Assembly (NCBI GenBank): GCA_036258315.1
Contig: DATADX010000049.1
Coordinates: 1-16,844, forward strand
DNA length: 16,844 nucleotides
From: DASSYK01 sp036258315
Lineage (GTDB): Bacteria > Actinomycetota > Thermoleophilia > Solirubrobacterales > 70-9
Reading direction: 5' to 3'
Both the position numbers and the translations under genes were made by a program. The notes under the pieces were generated by a model. The model was given only the letters and a program-made list of their open reading frames with translations. It was not told where the DNA came from and did not search any database. Positions 1 to 6,846 of this stretch are shown here, in pieces. Every line of letters begins with the position of its first letter. Within the stretch, counting starts at the first letter, position 1.

Positions 1-957
1 GCCACGCTGGAGACGGCCGGGGTGGCGTATGAGGTCCCCGGGATGCTGACCACCGCCCACCCCCACCTCGATCGTGCCAGCGGCGGGATGCTCAACTACG
101 CGGCCAAGGTCGGCCCTCGAAACAGCTACCGCTTCTTCCACCTCGCCCCCGGCTCCGAGGAGCCCGAGGTGGTGGCGCAGATGCCGGTCAAGCACCCGGC
201 CTACCAGCACTCCTTCGGCCTCACCGAGCGCCACTTCGTGCTCGCCGAGTTCCCCTACGTCGTCAACCCGATCTCGATCCCGCTCAGCGGGCGCCCATAT
301 ATCGAGAACTACCGCTGGAAGCCCGAGCTCGGGACTCGTTTCTGGCTATTGCCCCGCAGGGGCGGCGAGGCGCTCGGCCCGTTCGAGGCGGAGGCCTGCT
401 TCGGGTTCCACCACGTCAACTCCTACGAGGACGGCGAGGACGTGGTCGTCGACATCAGCGTCTTCGCCGACGCCCAGATCGTGGAGGACCTCTACCTCGA
501 GCGCCTGCGCGCCGGCAAGCCCGTCGCGAAGCCCGAGCTGCGCCGCTTCCGCATCACTTCTCGAAGCGGAAACGTCGAGAGCGAGCGCCTCGTGGAGGAG
601 CCGATGGACCTGCCGCGGATCAACTACGGCCGCTGCAGCGAGCGCCCCTACCGCTACGCCTGGGGCGTCGGCTTCGGCGCCTCGGGCTGGCTCGACAAGA
701 TTGTCAAGGCCGACCTCGACAGGCGCACCAGCTCGGTCTGGTCAGAGCCTGGCCGCTACCCGGGAGAGCCGGTGTTCGTCGCCGCCCCCGATGCAACCGA
801 CGAGGACGCCGGCGTCCTGCTCTCGGTCGTCTTCGACGGTGAGGCGGGTAGCTCGTTCCTACTCGTGCTCGACGCCTCGGACCTGAGGGAGATCGCGCGT
901 GCGGAAGCGCCGCACCACATTCCGTTCGGCTTCCACGGCCAGTTCGCGCCGGCGTAG
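1..957 (+). CDS. Carotenoid cleavage oxygenase (RPE65 family), 5'-truncated by window
   Basis: Non-heme Fe(II) dioxygenase of the carotenoid oxygenase family, which cleaves a polyene or stilbene double bond with O2. The frame is open from base 1, so the true start lies outside the window; an internal GTG at 22 is probably not the start. All four iron-ligand histidine regions are visible, numbered from that GTG: TTAHPHLD (H13), YQHSFGL (H63), FHHVNSYEDG (130-131) and the C-terminal GFHGQF (H305). The part seen (about 318 residues) is the C-terminal two-thirds of a family usually 450-500 residues long, so only the first blades of the beta-propeller are missing. The stop at 955-957 lies 5 bp from the convergent egtD stop. 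Substrate cannot be told from sequence; apocarotenoid or lignostilbene are the usual choices. Confidence 0.93.
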   Translation, partial: ATLETAGVAYEVPGMLTTAHPHLDRASGGMLNYAAKVGPRNSYRFFHLAPGSEEPEVVAQMPVKHPAYQHSFGLTERHFVLAEFPYVVNPISIPLSGRPYIENYRWKPELGTRFWLLPRRGGEALGPFEAEACFGFHHVNSYEDGEDVVVDISVFADAQIVEDLYLERLRAGKPVAKPELRRFRITSRSGNVESERLVEEPMDLPRINYGRCSERPYRYAWGVGFGASGWLDKIVKADLDRRTSSVWSEPGRYPGEPVFVAAPDATDEDAGVLLSVVFDGEAGSSFLLVLDASDLREIARAEAPHHIPFGFHGQFAPA

Positions 958-962
958 ATCCG

Positions 963-1880
963 CTAGACCGCGCGGGCGAGGCTGAGGGCGTAGTGGCCCT
1001 CGGGATCGGTCCACCAGTCGGTGATCTCGAGGCCGGCCTCGGCATAGATGCCCTCGAGGCCCTCGCGCGCGAACTTGGTCGAGATCTCCGTGCGCATCTC
1101 CTCGCCGGCGGCGAAGGCGACCTGGAGGCCGAGGCTGCGGATCTCGATCACCTGGTGCCTCAGCGAGCGAAGCCTGATGTCCATCCACAGGTTCTCGGCG
1201 TCCCAACGCGCGACGTGCTCGAAGGCGTCGAGGTCGAAGTTCGCGTCGAGCCGCTCGTTGAGGACGGCGAGCACGTTCTTGTTGAAGGCCGCGGTCACCC
1301 CCTCGGAGTCGTCGTAAGCGGCCTCCAGCGTCGCCCGGTCCTTGACGAGGTCGGTCCCGAGCAGGAACCGGTCGTCGCCGTCGAGCAGGTTGGCGATCCG
1401 GCGCAGGAAGCTCGACCGCTGGGCGGGCTGGAAGTTGCCGATCGTGCCGCCGAGGAATGCGATCACGCGCGGCCCGCGGACGGGCACGCGTTCGAGGTCG
1501 AGCTCGTAGTCGCAGACGTGGCCGAGCACCTCGACGCCCTCGTACTCGCGGGCGATCGCCGCGGCGGTGGCGTAGGTGATCTGCTCGGAGATGTCGACGG
1601 GCGCGTACGCCTCGAGGCAGCCGGCCTCCCCCATCGCGTCGAGCAGGACCCGCGTCTTCACGGCCGATCCCGAGCCGAGCTCGATCAGCGCGCGGGGCAT
1701 CGCCGCCGCGACGATCTCGTCCGAGCGCCGCTCGAGGATCGCGCGCTCGCAGCGGGTCGGGTAGTACTCGGGCAGGGTCGTGATCCGCTCGAACAGGGCC
1801 GAGCCGCGCTCGTCGTAGAAGTAGCGGGGTGAGAGCTCCTTGAACGGCTTGGTGAGCCCGGCGCGGACGTCGGCTGCCAT
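963..1880 (-). CDS. egtD: L-histidine N-alpha-methyltransferase EgtD
   Basis: SAM-dependent enzyme that trimethylates the alpha-amino group of histidine to hercynine, the first step of ergothioneine synthesis. Family hallmarks are clear: SPRYFYDERGSALFERI (17-33), LPEYYPTR (36-43), the SAM-binding LIELGSGSAVKTR (65-77), FLGGTIGNF, GTDLVKD, the mid-domain FNKNVLAVLN and the C-terminal EISTKF. At 305 residues from the ATG it is slightly short of the usual 320 or so. The same frame stays open upstream to a TAG at 1968-1970 and encodes DRVTVAVHLPPGG, which looks like the usual EgtD N-terminus, but it has no ATG, GTG or TTG. The ATG at 1880 is therefore the only canonical start and may not be the real one (see findings). 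It lies downstream of egtB on the same strand, about 157 bp away, and is probably cotranscribed. Confidence 0.95.
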   Translation of the reverse strand: MAADVRAGLTKPFKELSPRYFYDERGSALFERITTLPEYYPTRCERAILERRSDEIVAAAMPRALIELGSGSAVKTRVLLDAMGEAGCLEAYAPVDISEQITYATAAAIAREYEGVEVLGHVCDYELDLERVPVRGPRVIAFLGGTIGNFQPAQRSSFLRRIANLLDGDDRFLLGTDLVKDRATLEAAYDDSEGVTAAFNKNVLAVLNERLDANFDLDAFEHVARWDAENLWMDIRLRSLRHQVIEIRSLGLQVAFAAGEEMRTEISTKFAREGLEGIYAEAGLEITDWWTDPEGHYALSLARAV

Positions 1881-2037
1881 CCCCGACAGGGGGCCGCCCG
1901 GCGGCAGGTGGACGGCGACGGTGACGCGGTCGGCTGTCGAGGCGGAGTCGATGGCGGCTCGGTTGCTCTAACGGTCTCGGATCGCGATCGGATCAGGTCG
2001 GGGCTTCATCGCGGACCGATTGTCTCGGCCTTCGCGG

Positions 2038-3267
2038 TCAGCTCCTGTCCTCGATGTCCATCGCGCAGCGGATGCCGGCGAAGATCTGGCGACGCTCGGG
2101 GTGGTCCCAGTTGCGGAAGCACGTCCGCACGACCTCGCGGCGGGTCGCCCAGGCGCCCCCGCGAAGCACCTTGTAGGCGTCGCCGAAGAAGACCTCGGAG
2201 TACTCCGGGTACGGGAATGCCCCGAAGCCCGGATATGCGGTGAAGTCGCTCGCGGTCCACTCCCAGACGTCTCCGAGCATCTGCACCGCGCCGAACTTCG
2301 ACGCTGCGTCGGCATAGGCGCCCGCGGCAGCGCACCCGAACGAGAGCTGGTCGAGGTTCACTCTGTCGCGGTCCGTCCCCGCGGCAGCGGCCTCCCACTC
2401 GGCCTCGGTCGGGAGGCGCTTGCCCGCCCAGCGCGCGAACGCGTCGGCCTCGTCCCAGGAGACGTGGATCACCGGCTCATCGGGGTCGACGGGCTGCGTC
2501 GTCCCCATCGCGCTCCGCACCCATCCTCCGTCGCCGTCGCGGCCCCAGTACATCGGCGGCTCGCTGCCGGTCTCCTCCATGTATGCGATGTAGGCCGCGT
2601 TCGTGACGGGCGTCCTGTCGATCAGGAAGGGAGCGAGCTCGACGGCGTGGCGGGGGCGCTCGTTGTCGTAGGCGAACCCCTCCGAGGGCGGGCCGGCGCC
2701 GATCCGGTGCTCGCCGCCTGGGACCTCGACCATCTCGGGACCGTCGGCGACCGGCTCCGCGGCCGGGCCCTCGTCGACCTCGACCGGCTCGTAGGACTCG
2801 ATCATCTGCAGGAGCTGCAGCATCGTCTCGTTGTGCTGGTACTCGTGGGCGAGCAGCATCTCGTAGACGAACCCCTCGGCCAGCAGCGGGTCGCCGCCGC
2901 CCAGGTCCACCTCGTCGAGCACCTCGAGGGTGCGCTCGCGGACCTCGTACATGTACGGGCGCACCTCGTCGGCGCGGAGGATCGGCAGCTCGCCGCGGAT
3001 CTTCCGGGGCTGCTCGATCGCGTCGTAGAGCTCGCCGAGGTCGCCGCGCAGCGGCTCGCGGCCGCCGATCTCGCGGACGAGCCACTGCTCCTCGAAGTTC
3101 GCGATATGGCCCAGGTCCCAGATCAGCGGGCTGAGGATCGGCGCGTAGACGCGGTTCAGCTGCTCGTGGCTGAGCGGCTCGATCAGCTTCAGGGTGTGGC
3201 GGCGAGCCTCCGCGAGGCGGTCGGCGATCCGGTCCTTCGTCTGCGTCGCGGTGGCGCCGGGGACGAT
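2038..3267 (-). CDS. egtB: Ergothioneine sulfoxide synthase EgtB (hercynine oxygenase)
   Basis: Mononuclear non-heme iron enzyme that joins hercynine to a thiol (gamma-glutamylcysteine or cysteine) using O2. An N-terminal DinB_2 helical domain carries the three iron histidines: LIWDLGHIANFEEQW (H54) and LAHEYQHNE (H141, H145), numbered from the putative start at 3267. A C-terminal FGE-sulfatase domain spans about residues 180-405 (HVSWDEADAFARWAGKRLP, TEAEWE, GDVWEWTASDF, VLRGGAW, RNWDHPERRQIFAGIR). The longest canonical-start ORF begins at GTG 2964, but that would remove the DinB domain and its first iron ligand, so the frame must begin upstream. It is open to a TGA at 3271-3273 with no ATG, GTG or TTG; I placed the start at ATC 3267 as a best guess (409 residues, normal for the family). 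No egtA, egtC or egtE is present in the window. Confidence 0.93.
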   Translation of the reverse strand: MVPGATATQTKDRIADRLAEARRHTLKLIEPLSHEQLNRVYAPILSPLIWDLGHIANFEEQWLVREIGGREPLRGDLGELYDAIEQPRKIRGELPILRADEVRPYMYEVRERTLEVLDEVDLGGGDPLLAEGFVYEMLLAHEYQHNETMLQLLQMIESYEPVEVDEGPAAEPVADGPEMVEVPGGEHRIGAGPPSEGFAYDNERPRHAVELAPFLIDRTPVTNAAYIAYMEETGSEPPMYWGRDGDGGWVRSAMGTTQPVDPDEPVIHVSWDEADAFARWAGKRLPTEAEWEAAAAGTDRDRVNLDQLSFGCAAAGAYADAASKFGAVQMLGDVWEWTASDFTAYPGFGAFPYPEYSEVFFGDAYKVLRGGAWATRREVVRTCFRNWDHPERRQIFAGIRCAMDIEDRS

Positions 3268-3273
3268 GCGTCA

Positions 3274-3304
3274 AACATACAGAGCCGCGGGAACGCGCTG
3301 TCAA
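3274..3304 (-). promoter_or_regulatory. Putative egtB promoter
   Basis: On the minus strand a perfect -35 TTGACA (3304-3299) is followed after 19 bp by TATGTT (3279-3274), a reasonable -10 with a slightly long spacer. Transcription would begin near 3267, exactly where the putative ATC start of egtB lies, so the transcript could be leaderless. The only nearby ATG (3278-3276) is inside the -10 box and in another frame. Confidence 0.5.
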
Positions 3305-3316
3305 GGGCGCGTGAAA

Positions 3317-3322
3317 TAGGGT
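3317..3322 (+). promoter_or_regulatory. -10 box of the SDR gene
   Basis: TAGGGT lies 9 nt before the GTG at 3332, a spacing expected for a leaderless or nearly leaderless transcript. No good -35 hexamer is visible and there is no Shine-Dalgarno sequence. The same hexamer occurs before other genes here. Confidence 0.45.
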
Positions 3323-3331
3323 GCCGCGGCT

Positions 3332-4099
3332 GTGCGGATCGAGGGAGCAAGCGCGCTGGTCGCCGGTGGAGCCTCCGGCCTCGGAGCCGCGACCGCGCGC
3401 GTCCTCCACGGCCGCGGCGCCTCCGTCGTGATCGCCGACCTCAACGCCGAGAAGGGCGAGGCGCTCGCCGCCGAGCTCGGCGAGCGGGCCCGGTTGGTCG
3501 AGGCGAACGTGATGGAGGTCGAGCCCGTCCAGGCCGCGGTCGACGCGGCGGCCGAGCCCGAGGGCGGGCTGCGGATCTCGGTCTGCTGCGCCGGGATCGG
3601 CTGGGCCCAGCGGACCGCCGGCAAGCAGGGGCCGCACGATCTCGAGATCTTCCACAACGTGATCAAGGTGAACCTGGTCGGGACCTTCAACGTGCTCCGC
3701 CTCGCCTGCACCGCGATGAACGACAACGACCCCGACGAGGGCGGCGAGCGGGGCGTCTGCGTCAACACCGCCTCGATCGCGGCCTTCGACGGCCAGATCG
3801 GCCAGGTCGCCTACTCCGCGTCGAAGGGCGGCATCGTCGGGCTCACCCTCCCGGCCGCCCGCGACATGTCGAGCCGCGGAATCCGCGTCAACACGATCGC
3901 CCCCGGCCTGTTCGACACCCCGCTGCTGGCGGCGCTCCCCCAGGAGGCGCGCGACGCCCTCGGCGCCACGACACCGTTTCCCTCGCGGCTCGGCAGGCCC
4001 GAGGAGTATGCGCTGCTCGCCGCCCACATCGCCGAGAACCAGATGCTGAACGGGGAGACGATCCGGCTCGACGGCGCCCTGCGGATGGCGCCCAGGTAG
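3332..4099 (+). CDS. HSD10-like short-chain dehydrogenase (3-hydroxyacyl-CoA dehydrogenase type)
   Basis: NAD-dependent short-chain dehydrogenase of 255 residues, closely resembling 17-beta-HSD10 / 3-hydroxy-2-methylbutyryl-CoA dehydrogenase, used in branched-chain amino acid and fatty acid oxidation. Visible features are the GGASGLG nucleotide loop (12-18), D36 favouring NAD over NADP, CCAGIG (85-90) in place of NNAG as in HSD10, N114, and catalytic S148, Y161 and K165 in NTASIAAF and AYSASKGG. The tail APGLFDTPLL, PFPSRLGRPEEYA and NGETIRLDGALRM is the HSD10 signature. GTG start at 3332 chosen because the fold begins at once (VRIEGASALV). Divergent from egtB; its stop is 10 bp from the convergent gene. 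Specific substrate not provable from sequence. Confidence 0.93.
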   Translation: MRIEGASALVAGGASGLGAATARVLHGRGASVVIADLNAEKGEALAAELGERARLVEANVMEVEPVQAAVDAAAEPEGGLRISVCCAGIGWAQRTAGKQGPHDLEIFHNVIKVNLVGTFNVLRLACTAMNDNDPDEGGERGVCVNTASIAAFDGQIGQVAYSASKGGIVGLTLPAARDMSSRGIRVNTIAPGLFDTPLLAALPQEARDALGATTPFPSRLGRPEEYALLAAHIAENQMLNGETIRLDGALRMAPR

Positions 4100-4109
4100 C
4101 GGCGCCCGC

Positions 4110-4997
4110 CTAGTCAGTCCCCGTGTACTCGGGGTCGAAGAAGACGCGCTTCCGCCATGGCGGCGTGATTGCGAACGAGGGCGCTTCGCCCAGCGCTACC
4201 CGGCTGAGCGGGATCAGCACCAGCCGCCCGTCTTTGGTGGTCCGGGTCACGATCCGGCCGGTGCGGGCGTTCCCGGCGTGGCTGCCGCCGGAGATATAAA
4301 GGGTGTCCCGCTCGGGGCCCCAGCCGTTCACGACCTCGCGAACGCGCTTCAGGGCCAGGGTCCCGTCGGCGCGCCGGACGACGCGGTGCCCGGGGATCGG
4401 GCCGGCGCCCTCGGACTCGTAGCTGTACCGGTGGTGGGAGCTCGCGCGGGCGAAGCTCCCGCCCGGCGCGATCCGCACCTGGTAGCTCTCCCAGTCATCC
4501 CGGTGATGGGTGGGGTGGCCGAGCTCGGCGCTCGCCTTGCGGATCACGCCCTTGAGCGGCGTGCTCCCCTCGGCGGTCGCGCTCCCTGGGTAGTAGAACC
4601 AGTATTGGAGGTAGAGGTTGCCGGCGCGCTCGCCCGAGCAGTCCGCCCCCCGCTTCCTGCTCGCGGCCGCGCCCTCGGAACGGCAGTCGATCACGTGGGT
4701 GAAGGCGACGATGCGCTCGCCGGAGTCCGAGCGGACCACGGCGCCGTCGGGCCTCCCGGCGGCGCAGCCGTCGGCCCGGCAGCGGCGGTAGTCGACCGGG
4801 AGCGCCGTCATCCCCTCCTCGTAGAGCAGAGCCGGGGCGTGGGCGCGAACCGCGGCGGCGAGCTCGGCTCCATAGGACGCCCTCAGGTCGGGCTCGTCGC
4901 GGCAGTCCTCCGAGAGGCGCGCGGCGCAGACGAACCGCTCGAGGATGCTGCCGGGGAGCGCCAGCCCGACCCGCAGCAGCCCGGTCACCCAGAGCAT
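4110..4997 (-). CDS. Extracellular protein with prepilin-like N-terminus and Vps62/NLP-like motifs
   Basis: Function unknown. The ATG at 4997 gives 295 residues, but the frame is open to 5156 and the upstream codons 5069-4998 encode GSEAGQATVEWLGLVLLVSL, a type IV prepilin/TadE-type signal (G then QATVE with Glu at +5, then a hydrophobic helix), so the real protein is probably longer. No ATG, GTG or TTG lies in that extension. The mature part has six cysteines (24, 32, 73, 78, 105, 120), fitting disulfides outside the cell. NLYLQYWFYYPGS (127-139), HHRDDWE (164-170) and SGGSHAG (236-242) resemble the YWFFYP, GDWE and GSHA landmarks of Vps62-like proteins and the GHRHDWE heptapeptide of necrosis-inducing (NLP) proteins. 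That is a motif-level resemblance, not proof of homology. Convergent with the SDR gene. Confidence 0.8.
   Translation of the reverse strand: MLWVTGLLRVGLALPGSILERFVCAARLSEDCRDEPDLRASYGAELAAAVRAHAPALLYEEGMTALPVDYRRCRADGCAAGRPDGAVVRSDSGERIVAFTHVIDCRSEGAAASRKRGADCSGERAGNLYLQYWFYYPGSATAEGSTPLKGVIRKASAELGHPTHHRDDWESYQVRIAPGGSFARASSHHRYSYESEGAGPIPGHRVVRRADGTLALKRVREVVNGWGPERDTLYISGGSHAGNARTGRIVTRTTKDGRLVLIPLSRVALGEAPSFAITPPWRKRVFFDPEYTGTD
4119..4134. terminator. Short GC hairpin between convergent genes
   Basis: CCCCG, a 6-nt loop, then CGGGG form a perfect 5-bp stem 20 bp past the SDR stop, inside the 3' end of the opposing gene. There is no T-tract, so a terminator role is only possible. Confidence 0.2.
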
Positions 4998-5144
4998 CGA
5001 TCCGACCAGCAGCGAGACGAGCAGGACCAGGCCGAGCCATTCGACCGTCGCCTGCCCGGCCTCCGATCCGCGGGGCCGTGTCGATCCGCGATCGGCACAC
5101 TGCGCCGACGCTGAGGAACGAGGCGTGACCTGGGGCCCAAGACC

Positions 5145-5160
5145 GTGACGATCGCGTCAC
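5145..5160. promoter_or_regulatory. Dyad operator candidate upstream of the LapA-domain gene
   Basis: GTGACG-ATCG-CGTCAC is a perfect 6-bp inverted repeat with a 4-bp spacer. Its centre is about 43 bp upstream of the predicted start of transcription at 5196, the place of the -35 element, which is otherwise poor. This suits an activator or repressor site for this gene and perhaps for the divergent prepilin-like gene. Confidence 0.4.
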
Positions 5161-5182
5161 GAGAGCGGCCCGAATCCCGTGC

Positions 5183-5188
5183 TAGGGT
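5183..5188 (+). promoter_or_regulatory. -10 box of the LapA-domain gene
   Basis: TAGGGT ends 7 nt before the GTG at 5196, so transcription should begin at or next to the start codon (leaderless). This supports GTG 5196 over the in-frame GTG at 5145, which lies upstream of the -10 box. Confidence 0.5.
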
Positions 5189-5195
5189 CGCGCGC

Positions 5196-5417
5196 GTGGA
5201 AGGAGCGCCGACCCGAGCGGGCCCGAGGTGGCGGACCTGGGCGCTGGTCGCCGCGGTCGTCCTCGGGGCGATCTTCATCCTCCAGAACTCTCAGAAGGTC
5301 GAGGTCAAGTTCTTCTTCTCCGAGACCCAGACCCCGCTGATCTTCGCGCTCCTGTTCGTGGCCCTGCTGGGGTTCGTGATCGGGCTCGCGCTGCCGCGCT
5401 TCCGCCGCCGCGACTAG
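5196..5417 (+). CDS. Small LapA-domain (DUF1049) inner-membrane protein
   Basis: A 73-residue protein with two membrane helices, WALVAAVVLGAIFILQN and PLIFALLFVALLGFVIGLAL, joined by the QNSQKVEVKFFFSETQTP loop that marks the lipopolysaccharide-assembly-A domain family (DUF1049); it ends in a basic RFRRRD tail. In proteobacteria LapA-type proteins help coordinate envelope assembly; in actinobacteria the role is unknown and there is no LPS. An in-frame GTG at 5145 would add 17 residues, but it lies within the dyad and upstream of the -10 box, so 5196 is preferred. The stop is 7 bp from the convergent pntB stop. Confidence 0.85.
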   Translation: MEGAPTRAGPRWRTWALVAAVVLGAIFILQNSQKVEVKFFFSETQTPLIFALLFVALLGFVIGLALPRFRRRD

Positions 5418-5424
5418 CGCCGGA

Positions 5425-6846
5425 TCACAGCGTCTCGATCTCCGCCGCGATCTCCTGGGCCGCGCCCTTCGCGTCGGAGAACAGCATCGAGGTGTTTTCC
5501 TCGTAGAAGAGGTCGTTGTCGATCCCGGCGAAGCCCGGGCTGAGCGAGCGCTTGATCACGATCACCTGATGGGCCTGGTCGACCTCGATGATCGGCATCC
5601 CCGCGATCGGGGAGTCGGGGTCGTTCTTGGCGGCGGGGTTGGTGACGTCGTTGGCGCCGATCACGACCGCGACGTCGGTGCGCGGCATCTCCGGGTTGAT
5701 CTCGTCCATCTCCCTGAGCTTGTCGTAGGGGACGTCGGCCTCGGCGAGCAGCACGTTCATGTGGCCCGGCATCCGTCCCGCGACGGGGTGGATCGCGTAG
5801 TTGACGCTGACGCCGCGGTCCTCGAGCTCGTCGGCCATCTCCTTGACGGCGTGCTGCGCCTGCGCGACCGCCATCCCGTAGCCCGGCACGATCACGACGG
5901 AGTCGGCGTAGGCGAGGGCGATCGCGGCGTCCTGGGGGCCGATCGACCTGTGCGGACGCTCCTCCCCGGGCCCGCCGCCGCCGGCCGGGGCGCCGCCGAA
6001 GCCGGCGAACAGGATGTTGGGGACCGACCGGTTCATCGCGGTCGCCATCTCGAGGGTGAGGATCGTTCCCGAGGAGCCGACGAGCGTGCCGGCGACGATC
6101 AGGGCGACGTTGTCGAGGGCGAACCCCGAGGCCGCGGCGGCGAGGCCGGTGAAGGCGTTCAGAAGCGAGATCACCACCGGCATGTCGGCGCCGCCGATCG
6201 GGAGCACGACGAGGTTGCCGAGCACCCCCGCCGCGATCAGGACCGCGATGAAGACCGCCTGCGAGGGATCGTCGTTGTTGATCGCGAGGTTGACGCAGGC
6301 GGCGACGATCCCGATCAGCAGCAGCGCGTTCAGGACCTGCTGCCCGGGGACCTTCAGCGGCTGGCTGGGGATCAGGCCCTGGAGCTTGCCGAAGGCGATG
6401 AGCGAGCCCCAGAAGGAGATCGAACCGATCACCATCGAGAACACGATCGGGATCAGCTCGTCGAGCGGGATCTCCTCCCCGCTCCCGAGCAGGTGGCGGA
6501 ACTCGGCCCACGCGATCAGCGCCACCGCGCCGCCGCCGACGCCGTTGTAGAGCGCGACCATCTGCGGCATCGCCGTCATCTGCACGCGGATCGAGGCGAC
6601 CACCCCGACCGCGGTCCCGACCGTGATCCCGACGACGATCAGGCCCCAGTTCCCGATCCCGTCGAGAAGCAGCGTCGTGACGACCGCGATTGCCATCCCG
6701 ACGGCCGCGACCATGTTGCCGCGCTTGGCGGTGGTCGGGTGGGTGCCCTGGCGGATGCCGAGAATGAACAGGACGACGGCGAGGAGATAGAGATACTGGA
6801 CGCCGTCGGAGCCGGGCTCGAGCACGGCGAGCGGGGCGAGGCTCAC
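5425..6846 (-). CDS. pntB: Proton-translocating NAD(P) transhydrogenase subunit beta
   Basis: Membrane subunit with most of the proton channel (domain II) and the NADP(H)-binding domain III. With the alpha subunits it transfers hydride from NADH to NADP+ driven by the proton gradient. The first 270 residues or so are a series of hydrophobic helices with the conserved SFWGSLIAFGKLQGL and LPIGGADMPVVISLLNAFTG. A glycine-rich linker (GGAPAGGGGPGEE) leads to domain III with VIVPGYGMAVAQAQHAV, HPVAGRMPGHMNVLLAEA, GANDVTNPAA and the C-terminal KRSLSPGFAGIDNDLFY. At 473 residues it has normal length. The GTG start at 6846 overlaps the pntAB stop by 4 bp (GTGA), so translation is probably coupled. 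It is the last gene of the operon. Confidence 0.97.
   Translation of the reverse strand: MSLAPLAVLEPGSDGVQYLYLLAVVLFILGIRQGTHPTTAKRGNMVAAVGMAIAVVTTLLLDGIGNWGLIVVGITVGTAVGVVASIRVQMTAMPQMVALYNGVGGGAVALIAWAEFRHLLGSGEEIPLDELIPIVFSMVIGSISFWGSLIAFGKLQGLIPSQPLKVPGQQVLNALLLIGIVAACVNLAINNDDPSQAVFIAVLIAAGVLGNLVVLPIGGADMPVVISLLNAFTGLAAAASGFALDNVALIVAGTLVGSSGTILTLEMATAMNRSVPNILFAGFGGAPAGGGGPGEERPHRSIGPQDAAIALAYADSVVIVPGYGMAVAQAQHAVKEMADELEDRGVSVNYAIHPVAGRMPGHMNVLLAEADVPYDKLREMDEINPEMPRTDVAVVIGANDVTNPAAKNDPDSPIAGMPIIEVDQAHQVIVIKRSLSPGFAGIDNDLFYEENTSMLFSDAKGAAQEIAAEIETL

Noticed and set aside
1980..1989. Palindrome GATCGCGATC between egtB and egtD
   Set aside because: Ten bases, common by chance in such composition, with no promoter beside it.
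2020..4113. Open frame of 697 codons on + across egtB and the SDR gene
   Set aside because: It runs antisense to egtB and then out of frame through the SDR; both true genes are firmly identified.
5145..5160. CRP-type binding site (GTGA...TCAC)
   Set aside because: The half-sites are separated by 8 bp rather than the 6 bp of a CRP site; kept only as a generic dyad.
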